From Tautonia sociabilis (lineage in GTDB: Bacteria; Planctomycetota; Planctomycetia; Isosphaerales; Isosphaeraceae): a DNA stretch of 64,000 nucleotides. The notes beneath the pieces are model-generated. The model ran no database searches. It had not been told where the DNA came from and saw nothing but the letters and a program-made list of their open reading frames with translations. A program made the translations under genes and the position numbers. Positions 33,591-43,098 of this stretch are shown piece after piece. The DNA is taken from the NCBI RefSeq assembly GCF_003977685.1, contig NZ_RYZH01000015.1:62001-126000 (forward strand), in the 5' to 3' direction. The first letter of the stretch is position 1; every line of letters begins with the position of its first letter.

Positions 33591-35356
33591 CCGGTATACC
33601 GGCACGGCGGCACCGCGGGCGACGCGGAGGGCGTAAGTCGCCGAAGTCACGCCAGTTCCCGGCGAAGCCACGGCGATCTGCCGCGGCGCGGCCGCGCTGC
33701 GGGCCCCGGAGGGGCTGATCCGTGTGCCGGTACAGAGGCAGAAGGAGTAACTCGCAATCCCGCTTCGGGAAGTGCTCGCGGCGCCCCGGCCGAGCGTGTG
33801 GGGGTATAGAGGCACTGGGTTCCGCCGTGGAAATCGGCGTCCCCGGAGAGAAATCGATCAAACGCCGTATCGTCGCGACCGCGCCGCCTCGGTCGCTGCG
33901 ACCGTACCGGTGTTGCCCGCACGTGGCCGCCCCGGGGGAGCCGGCGTGGCATGGAGGTAGAGCTCCCCCAGGCATCGGGCACACAAAGGGTCGGGGCCGC
34001 CCGGGGCGGGTGTACTCCCGTTCGTCGAGTGCCGGTATACCGGTACGCCGAGTGCCTCTATGCCGGCACACGCATGGCCAGTGGCATCTGCCCCGGGGGT
34101 GGCCCTTGCGGCTCCTCTCGGGGCGCTCCGTCGCCGAGGGGTGGCCTCTCACCGGAGGACCCCGCCCGCCCGCCGGCGGCTGGGACCTTCCGGGCCTGCG
34201 CCGTACAGAGGCACGATGCGGTATCGTGCGCCGACATAAGGGGAGCCGCAGGGCGGCAAGCCCGCCCTGCCACTCCAGCGGTATGCCGGTATTCCGGCCC
34301 ACCGCTTGCCTCTATGCCGGCATATGGCGGATGAGGTCGCCGGTCCGGCGAGATTCGGAGGGGTTCGCGAGGACGACTCCTCGGAGGGGCGGTTGCCCGT
34401 GTGCCGGTACTCCGGCAGACAAACTTCCCCTGTGACGCGCAGGATGCCTCGCATCGAGCGGGTCGCTTCCCCCGCGTGCCGGTATACCGGCCCACGGAGT
34501 GCCTCTATGCCGGCATACGCGCCGAGAGGACGCCATAGCGATGACCGTCCGGGGCGGTGAAGGGTTCGCCCCGGCGGATTGGGGACCGTCCGGGGGAAGG
34601 AATGTGGGTGCGCGGCCCTTCGCGTGGCGACCTCGGGCCGCTCGAATCAGGCCGGCGGTCGCCCTCCGGCAGGGCAGACATGCCGGTCCGCCGCGGCCGG
34701 CAGCGGGACCTCAACGCGCGGCACCCCTCCGCCGGTGGACTACCCGGTCTGCCGGTACTCCGGCAGACACGTTCGGACCGAAGGCCCCGCACCGCACCGG
34801 CGTGGGAGCGGTCGGTGTCCGGCGCGATCGCCCCCACACCGCCCTGTGCCGGTATGCCGGCACAGGGCGCGCCTCGATGCCGGAACCTGGCCGCCACGGC
34901 AACCCGGGTCCATCGGCGTATGCCGGCATACCGGCAGGGGCGGGCGGGGCGAACCCGGGCCGGACGTCAGGATTCGCGCTGGGGGCGTGAACGCCCGCGG
35001 GGGAGGGGTGGGTCCGGCGGGGGCGAAAACGGCTCATCACGGGGCAGCCAGGGGCCCCAGAATCGATCCCCGGTGTGCGGCGGTGCGGCCCAGGGGCCGC
35101 GAGTCCGCCGCCTCGGCACGAAATGGCGAGGGGCGTCGCGGCGGGGCGCCCCTCACGGCCCGGATCTGGCCCGTATGCCGGAGTACCGGTACACCCGGCG
35201 CCGGGCCGCCCGTCGCGGGGGCGGGGAGGGTATGACCGTCGGGCACGCGGTGCGCCGGTGTGCCGCCATGCCGGCACACGCGAGCGTCTTACCGAAAAAG
35301 CGTTCTTGTGCGACTAGAATCTTAACTTTCTATATTGGCAAATATACCGGTATGCC
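33584..35356 (+). repeat. Dense palindromic repeat region, candidate origin/centromere of replicon B
   Basis: About fifteen copies of a palindrome with core TGCCGGTATACCGGCA, varying mainly in the central bases, occur near 33591, 33723, 34030, 34284, 34402, 34477, 34750, 34847, 34923, 35175, 35260 and 35343, with more partial copies. A companion motif, TGCCTCTATGCCGGCA (or its reverse, GTACAGAGGCA), accompanies many. In four composites (34030/34053, 34284/34307, 34477/34500, 34847/34870) the companion begins exactly 23 bp after the palindrome. No gene with a credible start occurs in these 1.8 kb. The parA/RHH genes follow at once, so the sites are likely bound by the RHH protein, a Rep protein, or both. 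Confidence 0.8.
35306..35336 (+). promoter_or_regulatory. Possible promoter of the second parA operon
   Basis: TTGTGC (35306-35311), 19-bp spacer, TATATT (35331-35336). A palindromic repeat copy (35343-35356) sits where transcription would begin, which would allow autoregulation by the partition protein. Confidence 0.4.
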
Positions 35357-35402
35357 TCCATACTGCTGGCGGATTGAGGCCGGCAACGACGGAGAACGAG
35401 GG

Positions 35403-36329
35403 ATGCGGTTCGCTAGTACACAGATCATCTGCTTCGCCAACCAGAAGGGGGGGTGCGGGAAGACGTCGAGCGCCGTCTCGCTCGCCGCGGCGTTCGCGGA
35501 GCTGAGCTACAAGGTCTGCGTGATCGACGTGGACCCGCAGTGCAACGCCTCCGAGTCGTTCGGGGTGACGCAGGACCTGATCGACCGGGAACGCTACTTC
35601 ACCCTGGCCGACGTCTACCTGAAGAAGACCAAGGCGATCGAGGTATGCATCGACCTGGGGGAACGGTTCGGCGGCAACCTCTCCATCATCCCAGCCCACC
35701 GCGGCCTCGGGTCCGTCGGCCCGCGGCTGGAGGCCGAGATGCAGGCGGCGATCGCGAACTCCGACGAGCACTCGATCCTCGACGCCGACGACATCCGGAC
35801 CGAGCAGAGGGTCCGGCTGGCCAGGTCCGCGGAGAGCCTCCGGGGGGAGTTCGACATCGTCATCATCGACACCCCGCCCGACCTGGGCTTCCTCATGACC
35901 ACCGCCCTGATCGCCTCCGACTGGCTGATCATCCCGGTCTTCCCATCCGGCTACGACCTGAAGGGCCTGGAGCTCCTCACGCGCACCGTCGAGAAGGTGC
36001 GGCAGCGGTACAACCCGAAGCTGCGGCTCGCCGGGGTGCTGCTCGGGAACTTCGACAAGTCCGCCAAGCTGGACACGCAGATCCACGACATGCTGAAGCG
36101 AAAATTCGGCCCCGCGCTCGTCTTCGAGACGACGATCTCGCGCAGCGTGCGGCACCGCGAGGCCACGATCAACGGGCTGACCATCTTCGAGCACGCGCGC
36201 GACCAGCTCCCCTCCGAACAGTACCTGCAGCTCGTCAAGGAGCTGATCCGCCGCGGCCAGAAGGCGCTCGGCGGCTCCTACTCCCCGGCCGACGGCAACG
36301 GATCGCTCTCGGAGGTAGCGAATGGCTAA
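35403..36329 (+). CDS. parA: ParA partition ATPase (replicon B)
   Basis: 308 residues from the ATG at 35403, with GGAG upstream. The deviant Walker A is NQKGGCGKTSS (residues 13-23), A-prime is VIDVDPQCNASESF and Walker B is IVIIDTPPDLGF. The protein is distinct from the ParA at 30059-30880 and belongs to the plasmid Soj/ParA group. The last 8 nt overlap the next gene, which encodes a ribbon-helix-helix protein, so the pair makes a second complete partition cassette. Confidence 0.93.
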   Translation: MRFASTQIICFANQKGGCGKTSSAVSLAAAFAELSYKVCVIDVDPQCNASESFGVTQDLIDRERYFTLADVYLKKTKAIEVCIDLGERFGGNLSIIPAHRGLGSVGPRLEAEMQAAIANSDEHSILDADDIRTEQRVRLARSAESLRGEFDIVIIDTPPDLGFLMTTALIASDWLIIPVFPSGYDLKGLELLTRTVEKVRQRYNPKLRLAGVLLGNFDKSAKLDTQIHDMLKRKFGPALVFETTISRSVRHREATINGLTIFEHARDQLPSEQYLQLVKELIRRGQKALGGSYSPADGNGSLSEVANG

Positions 36330-36930
36330 GCGGATCGTCGGCCTGCCGGAGGACTTCGACCTCAACATCGCCGAGGAGTCCGTGCGGGACGAGCCCGTAC
36401 GCATCGGGGACTTCCTGGACGACTTCCCCGTGGCCGCCAGGCCGGCCGCCCCCCGGCCCGGACGGCGAGATCCCCCTCCCCGGGGCGGGGACGAGCCGAG
36501 ATCCACGGGCCCGGCCGCTCTGCCCGCCCGCGTCGACGAGCCCCCGGGGGAGAAGGAGCCGCCGCGGGCCCCGCAACAGCGGAAGGTGAAGCCCAGGCGG
36601 GACCCGACCCAGAAGGCCAAGGAGGTCGCGGCCCCGAAGAAGCCGCCGCGCAAGCAGATCAACATGACGCCCGAGACCCTCGACATGGTCGATGACCTGC
36701 TGCGGTACATCCAGATGTACAGCCGACAGAGCGACACGAAGGCGAGCGAGATGTTCCACGCCATCGTGCTCGCGGCCTTCCAGGCGAAGAAGCACCTCGA
36801 CCTCAGCGACGTGCCGCGCCGTGGGCAGTGGGGGAGCACGACCGCCAAGAATTTCCCGGTGGCACTCTCTCAAGCCTTTACGCGGGCAATTGCACACGCC
36901 TTCAGAGAGAAAAGGGAGCTCGATCAGTAG
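36322..36930 (+). CDS. Ribbon-helix-helix centromere-binding partition protein (replicon B)
   Basis: 202 residues. The N-terminal 35 residues are acidic, then comes a long Pro/Arg-rich linker (about 40-105). The C-terminal domain begins RKQINMTPETLDMVDDLLRY and continues SDTKASEMFHAIVLAAF, a beta-strand plus two helices as in ribbon-helix-helix (ParG/ParR-like) proteins. It should bind the palindromes upstream and stimulate the ParA. No ParB nuclease-like domain is present. The family call rests on fold pattern and position. Confidence 0.7.
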   Translation: MAKRIVGLPEDFDLNIAEESVRDEPVRIGDFLDDFPVAARPAAPRPGRRDPPPRGGDEPRSTGPAALPARVDEPPGEKEPPRAPQQRKVKPRRDPTQKAKEVAAPKKPPRKQINMTPETLDMVDDLLRYIQMYSRQSDTKASEMFHAIVLAAFQAKKHLDLSDVPRRGQWGSTTAKNFPVALSQAFTRAIAHAFREKRELDQ

Positions 36931-37153
36931 TCGCCGAGGGGGCTCCCGCTGAGCGGGGAGTCCGCCGCCGGCCCGAACCGAACGAGACTAGGCCGATGGG
37001 ACGAGGGGCGGTGGGCCGCGAGAATCCTTCGGATGGCCGAACGACGCATGGGCGCGGATGCCCCCCCTCGCCCGATGAGCAAAGGGGGCGCCGTCCCGTC
37101 CCGACGGTGGGTCCTTCCCCCGGGGGACGGGACGCGCGCGCCGCCTCGGGCGA

Positions 37154-38185
37154 TTACGAGGCCGCGAGGGCCAGCAGGGACGAGGCCCGCTGGTCCGCCT
37201 CGGTGCGGTCCCCGGCGTTGGGCAGCTCCCGCGCGAGCCGGGTCAGGGCGTCGACCAGGGCGAAGACGGTGAAGCGGCCCTGCCGCCCGGCGATCTCGAT
37301 GGCCCGCCTGGCGAGCGCCCTCGTGATGCCGGAGCGTGTCAGCACCTTCATCACCTCCTCGGCATCCTCGCCGAGCTTCGACTCCATCGCCTTGCGGACC
37401 ACGGCGACGAATCCGTCCCGGCGCGCGTCACGCGTCTCGACGAGCGTCTCGACGATGCTGCGGATGTCGCCGAGCGCCTCGCCGACCCGCCCCGTGTGCT
37501 TGCGTGTGAACTCGACGACCTCCGTCGCATCCCACACGATGTGGTTCCGGCACACGGCCTGGAACCAGAACGTAGAGATGCCGACGGAGCGGCGTCCGAC
37601 CTCCGAGTTCCAGACGAAGAAGCCCGGGGCGAACGCCTGGCCGTCGATCTCGGCCCAGCCGGTCGGGTCGATGAGGAACGCGAAGAGGTCCTGCTCCCCG
37701 CAGTACAGCCCCGTGCCGCCGCCCGTGCCCTCCTGGGGCGGGCGGAAGTCCACGGCGAACTCTCGGAGCATGGTGACCACCTCCACGTCGTGCAGCCGTG
37801 TGTAGGTGTGGCCGTGGATCGACCGGATGAGGTCGTCCTCGGTGAAGACCTGGAGCGGCTTGTTGCCCGCCGGCAGGGTCTCCTGCAGCACGCGGCTCGC
37901 CGTGTCGGCCGAGACGCGGTTGACGGTCTCCTTGCTCACCCTGGCGATCGAGCAGAGCTGCCCGAACGACCAGTCGTTGAGCGCGAACGGTTCGTTGCCG
38001 TCGCCCAGGTCGACGACGAGTCGGCCACCATCGGGGCCGGGCCGGATCGCCTGGGGCGGCCGCCAGCGGTCGGTGGACCGCTCCTTCTGCGCCTGACAGT
38101 GCTCCCAGAGCGCCTGGAGCGTCGGGAAGATCTGGTCCGGGGTGCGGCGGAAGAGCTCGCGGTGCGCATGTGTCAGGTTCGTCAT
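37154..38185 (-). CDS. DUF932 domain protein (plasmid/phage-associated)
   Basis: 343 residues from the ATG at 38185, chosen for the GAGAGGAG 9 nt upstream. The DUF932 pattern is clear: WSFGQLCSIARVSKETVNRV, then LFAFLIDPTGWAEIDG, GFFVWNSEVGRRSVGISTFW and VCRNHIVWDA. This family is common on plasmids and prophages and unstudied in detail; it may resemble single-strand annealing or anti-defence proteins but that is unproven. The gene is convergent with the RHH gene and divergent from the mobilisation genes. Confidence 0.88.
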   Translation of the reverse strand: MTNLTHAHRELFRRTPDQIFPTLQALWEHCQAQKERSTDRWRPPQAIRPGPDGGRLVVDLGDGNEPFALNDWSFGQLCSIARVSKETVNRVSADTASRVLQETLPAGNKPLQVFTEDDLIRSIHGHTYTRLHDVEVVTMLREFAVDFRPPQEGTGGGTGLYCGEQDLFAFLIDPTGWAEIDGQAFAPGFFVWNSEVGRRSVGISTFWFQAVCRNHIVWDATEVVEFTRKHTGRVGEALGDIRSIVETLVETRDARRDGFVAVVRKAMESKLGEDAEEVMKVLTRSGITRALARRAIEIAGRQGRFTVFALVDALTRLARELPNAGDRTEADQRASSLLALAAS

Positions 38186-38677
38186 CGGATAGGCTCCTCT
38201 CGGTGACGTGGGCGAAGAATCGAACGCACGGCTCGGAACGTCCGAGCTCGGGGCCACCCCACCTGGGGACAGTCCCGGGCCCGGACACCCCGGCCTCGCA
38301 CGGCCGCTGGGAGCGAGAAATCCTCGTATGGCCAAAACCTTCGTGGCCCACCGGCCCCTCGGCAGGACGGACGCGGGTTCGCATCCGGCCGGACGAGGGG
38401 CCCGGTATGACGGTGCATCTACCCGGGATGGACCCGCCCCGAGGGGGCGGTGATTGTTACGGCGGGCGGGACTCTAGCACGGGAAATCGGACATTGTCAC
38501 GCGAAAGTACCGGACGGCAGTGGCACGGGAGAGGGTCGGGGCCGACGCGTCCCCGAGGTCGTCCGGGAACCCCGGTTATTCGCGGGGCCGCGTGGCGCGC
38601 GGCGTCCCTTTCTGGTAGGTGTTTTTCACATCCATGTGTCGATGATGACGAATTCCGGTTGCCGGATCGCTGGAGAG
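38186..38677. other. Intergenic region upstream of the mobilisation genes, possible oriT zone
   Basis: A 490-bp stretch without a convincing gene. It has a CCGCCCC/GGGGCGG hairpin near 38436-38452 and a small CACAT/ATGTG repeat near 38630. Its position directly upstream of an RHH accessory gene and a relaxase makes it a candidate origin of transfer, but no nic consensus was recognised. Confidence 0.4.
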
Positions 38678-38914
38678 ATGAGACCACGGGATCGCAGCAG
38701 CAGGCCCATCAGCTTCCGGCTCGACGCCCGCTACGAGCGGGAGCTGCGCAGGCGGGCCGAGGCGGCGCGGATCTCCCCGGGCGACTACGCCCGGCTGGTC
38801 CTGATCCGACACATCGAGGATACGGAGCTGGCCAACCTCCGAGACGAGGTAGCGAGCCTGAGGTCGGAGCTCGAGCGGTTCCGGACCCATTTCGCGGCCG
38901 TGGTCGAGGAGTAG
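38678..38914 (+). CDS. Small RHH-type mobilisation accessory protein
   Basis: 78 residues from the ATG at 38678 (ATGs at 38642 and 38645 add 11-12 residues). It has RPISFRLDARYERELRRRAE, then ISPGDYARLVLIRHIED, which fits a ribbon-helix-helix, and a C-terminal coiled coil (LANLRDEVASLRSELERF). Such proteins bind oriT and help the relaxase. It lies 46 bp before the MobF relaxase gene, the normal place for it. Not similar enough to MobC or TraY to name. Confidence 0.65.
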   Translation: MRPRDRSSRPISFRLDARYERELRRRAEAARISPGDYARLVLIRHIEDTELANLRDEVASLRSELERFRTHFAAVVEE

Positions 38915-38960
38915 CACGCTGCCTCCGCCCCGGCCCCGCACGACATGAGGGGGTGAAGAG

Positions 38961-41378
38961 TTGCTGTCGATCGGCCGAGGCGTGACAGCCGGATACCTGT
39001 GCGACCTGACCGACCCGGGGCATTCCCGCCCGGGCGTCGACGCCGCGGGGCGGTGGTTCGGGCGGGGCTGCCCCGCATTCGGAATCTCCGGCGAGGTCCG
39101 GAGGGAGGACCTGGAGCACCTGATGTGGGGCTTCGCGCCCGGCGGGCGGGCCCTGGTCCGGAACGCGGGCGAGGCCTCCCGGCGCGCCGGGTACGACCTG
39201 ACGTTCTCGGCCGACAAGGACGTCAGCGCCCTCTGGGCGGTCGCGGGGCCCAAGACGAGGGAGATCATCGAGCGGGCCCAGCGGGAGGCGGTCAAGCAGG
39301 CGCTCACGTACCTCCAGGATGTGGCCTCCCACAGCCGACGCGGCAGGCACGGGCTGGGCCGCGAGCCGGTCGGGCTCGTCGCCGCCCTGTTCGAGCAGGG
39401 GAGCTCGAGGGCGGGCGAGCCCCAGCTCCACACCCACGCCTTCCTCGCCAACGTGGCGGCACGCGCGGACGGCTCGTCCGGCGCCCTCGACGGCCGCGAC
39501 CTCTACATGCAGAAACGGTGCGCCGGGGCGATCTACCGCTGCGAGCTGGCCCGCAGGCTGGAGGAGCGGCTCGGCGTCCGGATCGAGCGGAAGGGAGAGT
39601 TTTTCGGCATCGCGGGCGTGCCGGCGGGCCTCACGGCGGCCTGGTCCACCCGCCGCAGGGAGATCGAGGAGCACCTCGAGCGGCACGGCCGCTCGGGGCC
39701 CAAGGCGGCCGAGTACGCCGCCCTGGCGACCCGCCCGGCCGGGCGGCAACTCACGGGGCAGGAGCGCCTCGACGGATGGCGGAGGGAGGCCGCGCGGCAC
39801 GGCTTCACACCGGAGGCCGCCCGGGCCCTCATGGGCCACTTCGTCGCCCGGGACCCCCTTGCGGAGGCGGAGCAGGCCGTCCGGCGCGCGGTGCGGCGGA
39901 TCACCGAGCGGGATGCCCACTTCGGGGAGCGGGAGCTCCTGCGGCTGGCCGCCGGGGAGGCCCTGGGCCGGGGGGTCGGGGCGAGCCTCATCCGCACGAT
40001 GGTCACGCACGCCGTGGAATTCGGGCCGGACACCCACCGGCTCGGACAGCTCCGCGGCGAGCGGCGCTACACCACCGGCGAGATGCTGGAGGCCGAGCAG
40101 CGGCTCCTGGAGGCCGCGGGCCGACTCTCCCGACAGGGGCACCGGACGGTGACACCCGAGACGATGGGGCGGGTCCTCGCCTCCCGGCCGACGCTCACGG
40201 CCGAGCAGTCCCGGGCGCTGGTCCACATCACCCAGGAGTCCGGGCGGATCGCGGCGGCGACCGGCATCGCCGGCGAGGGCAGGGCGTTCGTCCTGGACGC
40301 CGTGCGCGAGGCCTACGAGGGGGACGGCTGCTCGGTGTTCTTTGCGGCGGCGGATCCCGGGGCCGCGCGCGAACTCGAGCGGGGGGCGAAGATCCCGGGC
40401 GCCACGCTCCACGAGACGCTCCGCTCCCTCGAGCGCGGCGTGCTGAAGCTCGACGACAGCAGCGTCATCGTGGTCGACGAATCGGGCATCGTCGCCACGC
40501 GAGCGATGGAGCGGCTCACTTACCACGTGGAGTCGAGCGGCGCGAAGCTCGTCCTGGTCGGCGAGGCGGACCCGTCATTGTCGCTCGAGGCCGGGGGCTC
40601 CTTCGGGGCCCTCGCCGCACGGCTCGACGAGGGGCGGCGCGCCGAAGTCCTCCGCCGGCGACGGTCGTGGGCCCGTGACGCCGGGGACTCCGTCCCGGGC
40701 CACACGGACGCCGCCCTGCGCACCTACGCCGAGCGGGGGCTGCTGACCCTCGCCCGGGGGAGCGACCAGGCGATGGCGGCGCTCGTCGCCGACTGGGAGC
40801 GGCACGTGGGCCGCGACCCCCGGCGCGGCCTCGTCATCGCCCCAACCGACGGGCAGGCCCGGGCGCTCAACCGGCTGTGCCAGGAGGCGCGCCTGCGGGC
40901 CGGCGAGCTCGGCGACGCCGCGGTGGTCGTCTCGGGCGAGCGGATTCGCGCGGGCGATCGCGTGCGGTTCACCCGCGGCAGCCGCCTCTACCAGGTCCGC
41001 AGCGGCCACCTCGGCACCGTGCTCGATGCCGACCCCGTGGCCGGGACGCTGAAGGTCAGGCTCGACGACGGCGAGCGGATCACCGTCTCGCTCGACCGCT
41101 ACGGCCACGTCCGCCTGGGCTACGCCCTGACCGCCCCCGAGGCCCACGATGCCCGCGTCGAGGACGCCTTCGTGCTCGGGGTCGGGGCGTCGGCCGGCCG
41201 GGGGCAGGGCCTCGTGCTGGCGTCCCGCACCCGACTCTACGCCGACGAGCGGGATGCGGGCGAGGAGGTGAGGGCCCTCGTCCGCGAGGCATCGCGGGCG
41301 AGGGAGAAGGGACATCTGCGTGAGGGCGCGCGACGGTCGGGCGACCGGGAGCGGCCGGACGTGGAGCTGGCCGTCTAG
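38961..41378 (+). CDS. MobF/TrwC-type relaxase with defective catalytic and helicase motifs
   Basis: 805 residues in the layout of TrwC/TraI: relaxase domain (1-300) and a helicase-like half. Compared with the intact relaxase at 54234-56765, three changes stand out. The HUH metal site reads FEQGSSRAGEPQLHTH, so the first His is Gln146 (H157 and H159 remain). Only one Tyr (Y12) remains at the N-terminus, where the other protein has Tyr pairs at 14-15 and 23-24. Walker A is ATGIAGEGRAF (residues 433-443), with no Lys, and helicase motifs near the C-terminus have lost the HKAQG pattern. It may be inactive, need a partner, or have a new role. TTG start; the coupling protein gene follows 19 bp later. 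Confidence 0.85.
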   Translation: MLSIGRGVTAGYLCDLTDPGHSRPGVDAAGRWFGRGCPAFGISGEVRREDLEHLMWGFAPGGRALVRNAGEASRRAGYDLTFSADKDVSALWAVAGPKTREIIERAQREAVKQALTYLQDVASHSRRGRHGLGREPVGLVAALFEQGSSRAGEPQLHTHAFLANVAARADGSSGALDGRDLYMQKRCAGAIYRCELARRLEERLGVRIERKGEFFGIAGVPAGLTAAWSTRRREIEEHLERHGRSGPKAAEYAALATRPAGRQLTGQERLDGWRREAARHGFTPEAARALMGHFVARDPLAEAEQAVRRAVRRITERDAHFGERELLRLAAGEALGRGVGASLIRTMVTHAVEFGPDTHRLGQLRGERRYTTGEMLEAEQRLLEAAGRLSRQGHRTVTPETMGRVLASRPTLTAEQSRALVHITQESGRIAAATGIAGEGRAFVLDAVREAYEGDGCSVFFAAADPGAARELERGAKIPGATLHETLRSLERGVLKLDDSSVIVVDESGIVATRAMERLTYHVESSGAKLVLVGEADPSLSLEAGGSFGALAARLDEGRRAEVLRRRRSWARDAGDSVPGHTDAALRTYAERGLLTLARGSDQAMAALVADWERHVGRDPRRGLVIAPTDGQARALNRLCQEARLRAGELGDAAVVVSGERIRAGDRVRFTRGSRLYQVRSGHLGTVLDADPVAGTLKVRLDDGERITVSLDRYGHVRLGYALTAPEAHDARVEDAFVLGVGASAGRGQGLVLASRTRLYADERDAGEEVRALVREASRAREKGHLREGARRSGDRERPDVELAV

Positions 41379-41397
41379 TCGTCGAGGGGACGCGACC

Positions 41398-43098
41398 GTG
41401 TGGACCGGGCCGCCCATCCCCCTCGTCGAGGGGACCCTCCTCGGGGGCCTGCCCCCGAAGGTGCAGGCGCTCGTCCTCGCGAGCCCGCTGATCCTCGGGG
41501 CCCTCTACGTGCTCTACCGCCGCCGCCTCGCCGGGGCGCCGATCGTGCGAGGCCGGGAGGTGATCGGCTTCGCGGCGGCCAGGCGCCGCGCCGCGGCGCT
41601 CGCACCGCAGCGCGAGCACGAGGACGTCTTCGCCTTCGGGGGGCTCTACCTGCCGCTGCGCTTCGCCACCAGCCACGTCCTCTGCGTCGGGACGACGGGC
41701 AGCGGCAAGACCGTGCAGCTCCGGCTCCTGATGCAGTCGGTCCTGCCGGCCATCCGGCCGGGGAGCGGCCGTCGCGCCGTCGTGTACGACGCGAAGGGCG
41801 AGCTGGTGCCGCTCCTGGCGGGCATGGGCATCGCCGATCCGATCCTCATGAACCCGCTCGACCGGCGCTCCCACGCCTGGGACCTGGCCCGGGACATCCG
41901 CACCCGAGCCGCGGCCCGCCAGCTGGCCGAGACCTTCATCCCCGCGCAGCTCGACGACCGGAACGCCTACTTCTCGCTGGCCGCCCAGGACCTCCTGGCC
42001 AACGTCGTCATCGCCCTGATGCGGCGCCTGCCGGGGGACTGGACGCTCCGCGACGTGCTGCTGGTGGCCACGCACCCGGGGCGGGCCCGGCGCCTGCTCG
42101 AGTCCGACCCGACGACCCGCGACGTGGTCGCCAAGCACTTCGGGGTCGAGTCGACGCTCCAGAACGTCCTCTCGACCGCCGCCGCGCACCTGGCGAAGTT
42201 CGAGCCGATCGCCGCCCTCTGGGAGCGCAAGCCGCGGGGACGTCGGCTGAGCCTCAAGGCGTTCGTCGAGGGCGGGGGCGTGCTCGTGCTCGGCAACGAC
42301 GAGGAGAACCGCGCGGCGCTCGACGCCGTGAACCGCGTGCTCTTCCGGCGGCTGGGCGAGCACCTGCTCGCCGGCCCGGAGGCGCGGGACCCGCACACGT
42401 TCGTCATCCTCGACGAGGTGCGAGAGCTGGGGCGGCTCGAGGGCCTGCGGAGCCTGGCCAACAAGGGGCGCTCGAAGGGTGTCGCGCTGGCGATCGGGTT
42501 CCAGGACATCGACGGCCTGCGGGATCCGAAGCTCTACGGCGAGAAGGAGGCCAACGAGATCGTGGGGCAGTGCTCGCTCAAGGCGATCCTGCGACTCGAG
42601 TCGCCGGCGACGGCCAAGTGGGCCTCCGAGATGTTCGGCGAGGTGGAGCGGCTCGAGACCCGCGAGAGCGTCAACCGCGGCCGGGGCGGGGGCACGCGCG
42701 GCGAGTCGACCGAGGTGGTCAAGCGCGACGCGGTGCTCCCCAGCCAGTTCCTGCAGATACACCGGGCCACGCCGGCGGCGGGGCTGCCGGGCTACTTCAT
42801 CGTGCCCGGGGTGGGCGCCTACCACGCGAACCAGAGGGACTGCTTCGCCCGCCTGGCCCCGCCCGCCGCCGCCCCGAGCTTCGACCCCGCGGACGCGAAG
42901 GACCAGGACCTCGCGCCGTGGACGGCCGGGGACGAGCAGCGTCTCGGCCTGGTCCGGTTACGTGAGTGCGAGCGGGAGCGGGAGCCCGAACCTGACCTCG
43001 CCAACGAGCGGCTCCCCCGGGCCGATGCCGGGGGGACGCCCCCAAGACCCAGGAGGCGGGTGCGCATCGTGCGGACCTCGCCGGACGCCGGGACCTGA
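41398..43098 (+). CDS. TraD/VirD4-like type IV coupling protein 1
   Basis: 566 residues from a GTG at 41398, with GAGGGGA about 9 nt upstream. One membrane helix near residues 22-42 (VQALVLASPLILGALYVLY), Walker A GTTGSGKTVQ at about residue 100, Walker B TFVILDEVRELGR, and a downstream block GRSKGVALAIGFQDIDGL as in TrwB/TraD. A C-terminal Arg/Pro-rich tail may contact the relaxase. It follows the relaxase gene by 19 bp, so both form a mobilisation operon. It should deliver relaxase-DNA to a secretion channel. Confidence 0.88.
   Translation: MWTGPPIPLVEGTLLGGLPPKVQALVLASPLILGALYVLYRRRLAGAPIVRGREVIGFAAARRRAAALAPQREHEDVFAFGGLYLPLRFATSHVLCVGTTGSGKTVQLRLLMQSVLPAIRPGSGRRAVVYDAKGELVPLLAGMGIADPILMNPLDRRSHAWDLARDIRTRAAARQLAETFIPAQLDDRNAYFSLAAQDLLANVVIALMRRLPGDWTLRDVLLVATHPGRARRLLESDPTTRDVVAKHFGVESTLQNVLSTAAAHLAKFEPIAALWERKPRGRRLSLKAFVEGGGVLVLGNDEENRAALDAVNRVLFRRLGEHLLAGPEARDPHTFVILDEVRELGRLEGLRSLANKGRSKGVALAIGFQDIDGLRDPKLYGEKEANEIVGQCSLKAILRLESPATAKWASEMFGEVERLETRESVNRGRGGGTRGESTEVVKRDAVLPSQFLQIHRATPAAGLPGYFIVPGVGAYHANQRDCFARLAPPAAAPSFDPADAKDQDLAPWTAGDEQRLGLVRLRECEREREPEPDLANERLPRADAGGTPPRPRRRVRIVRTSPDAGT

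Noticed and set aside
33584..35356. CRISPR array
   Set aside because: The repeats are palindromic, unevenly spaced and without uniform spacers.
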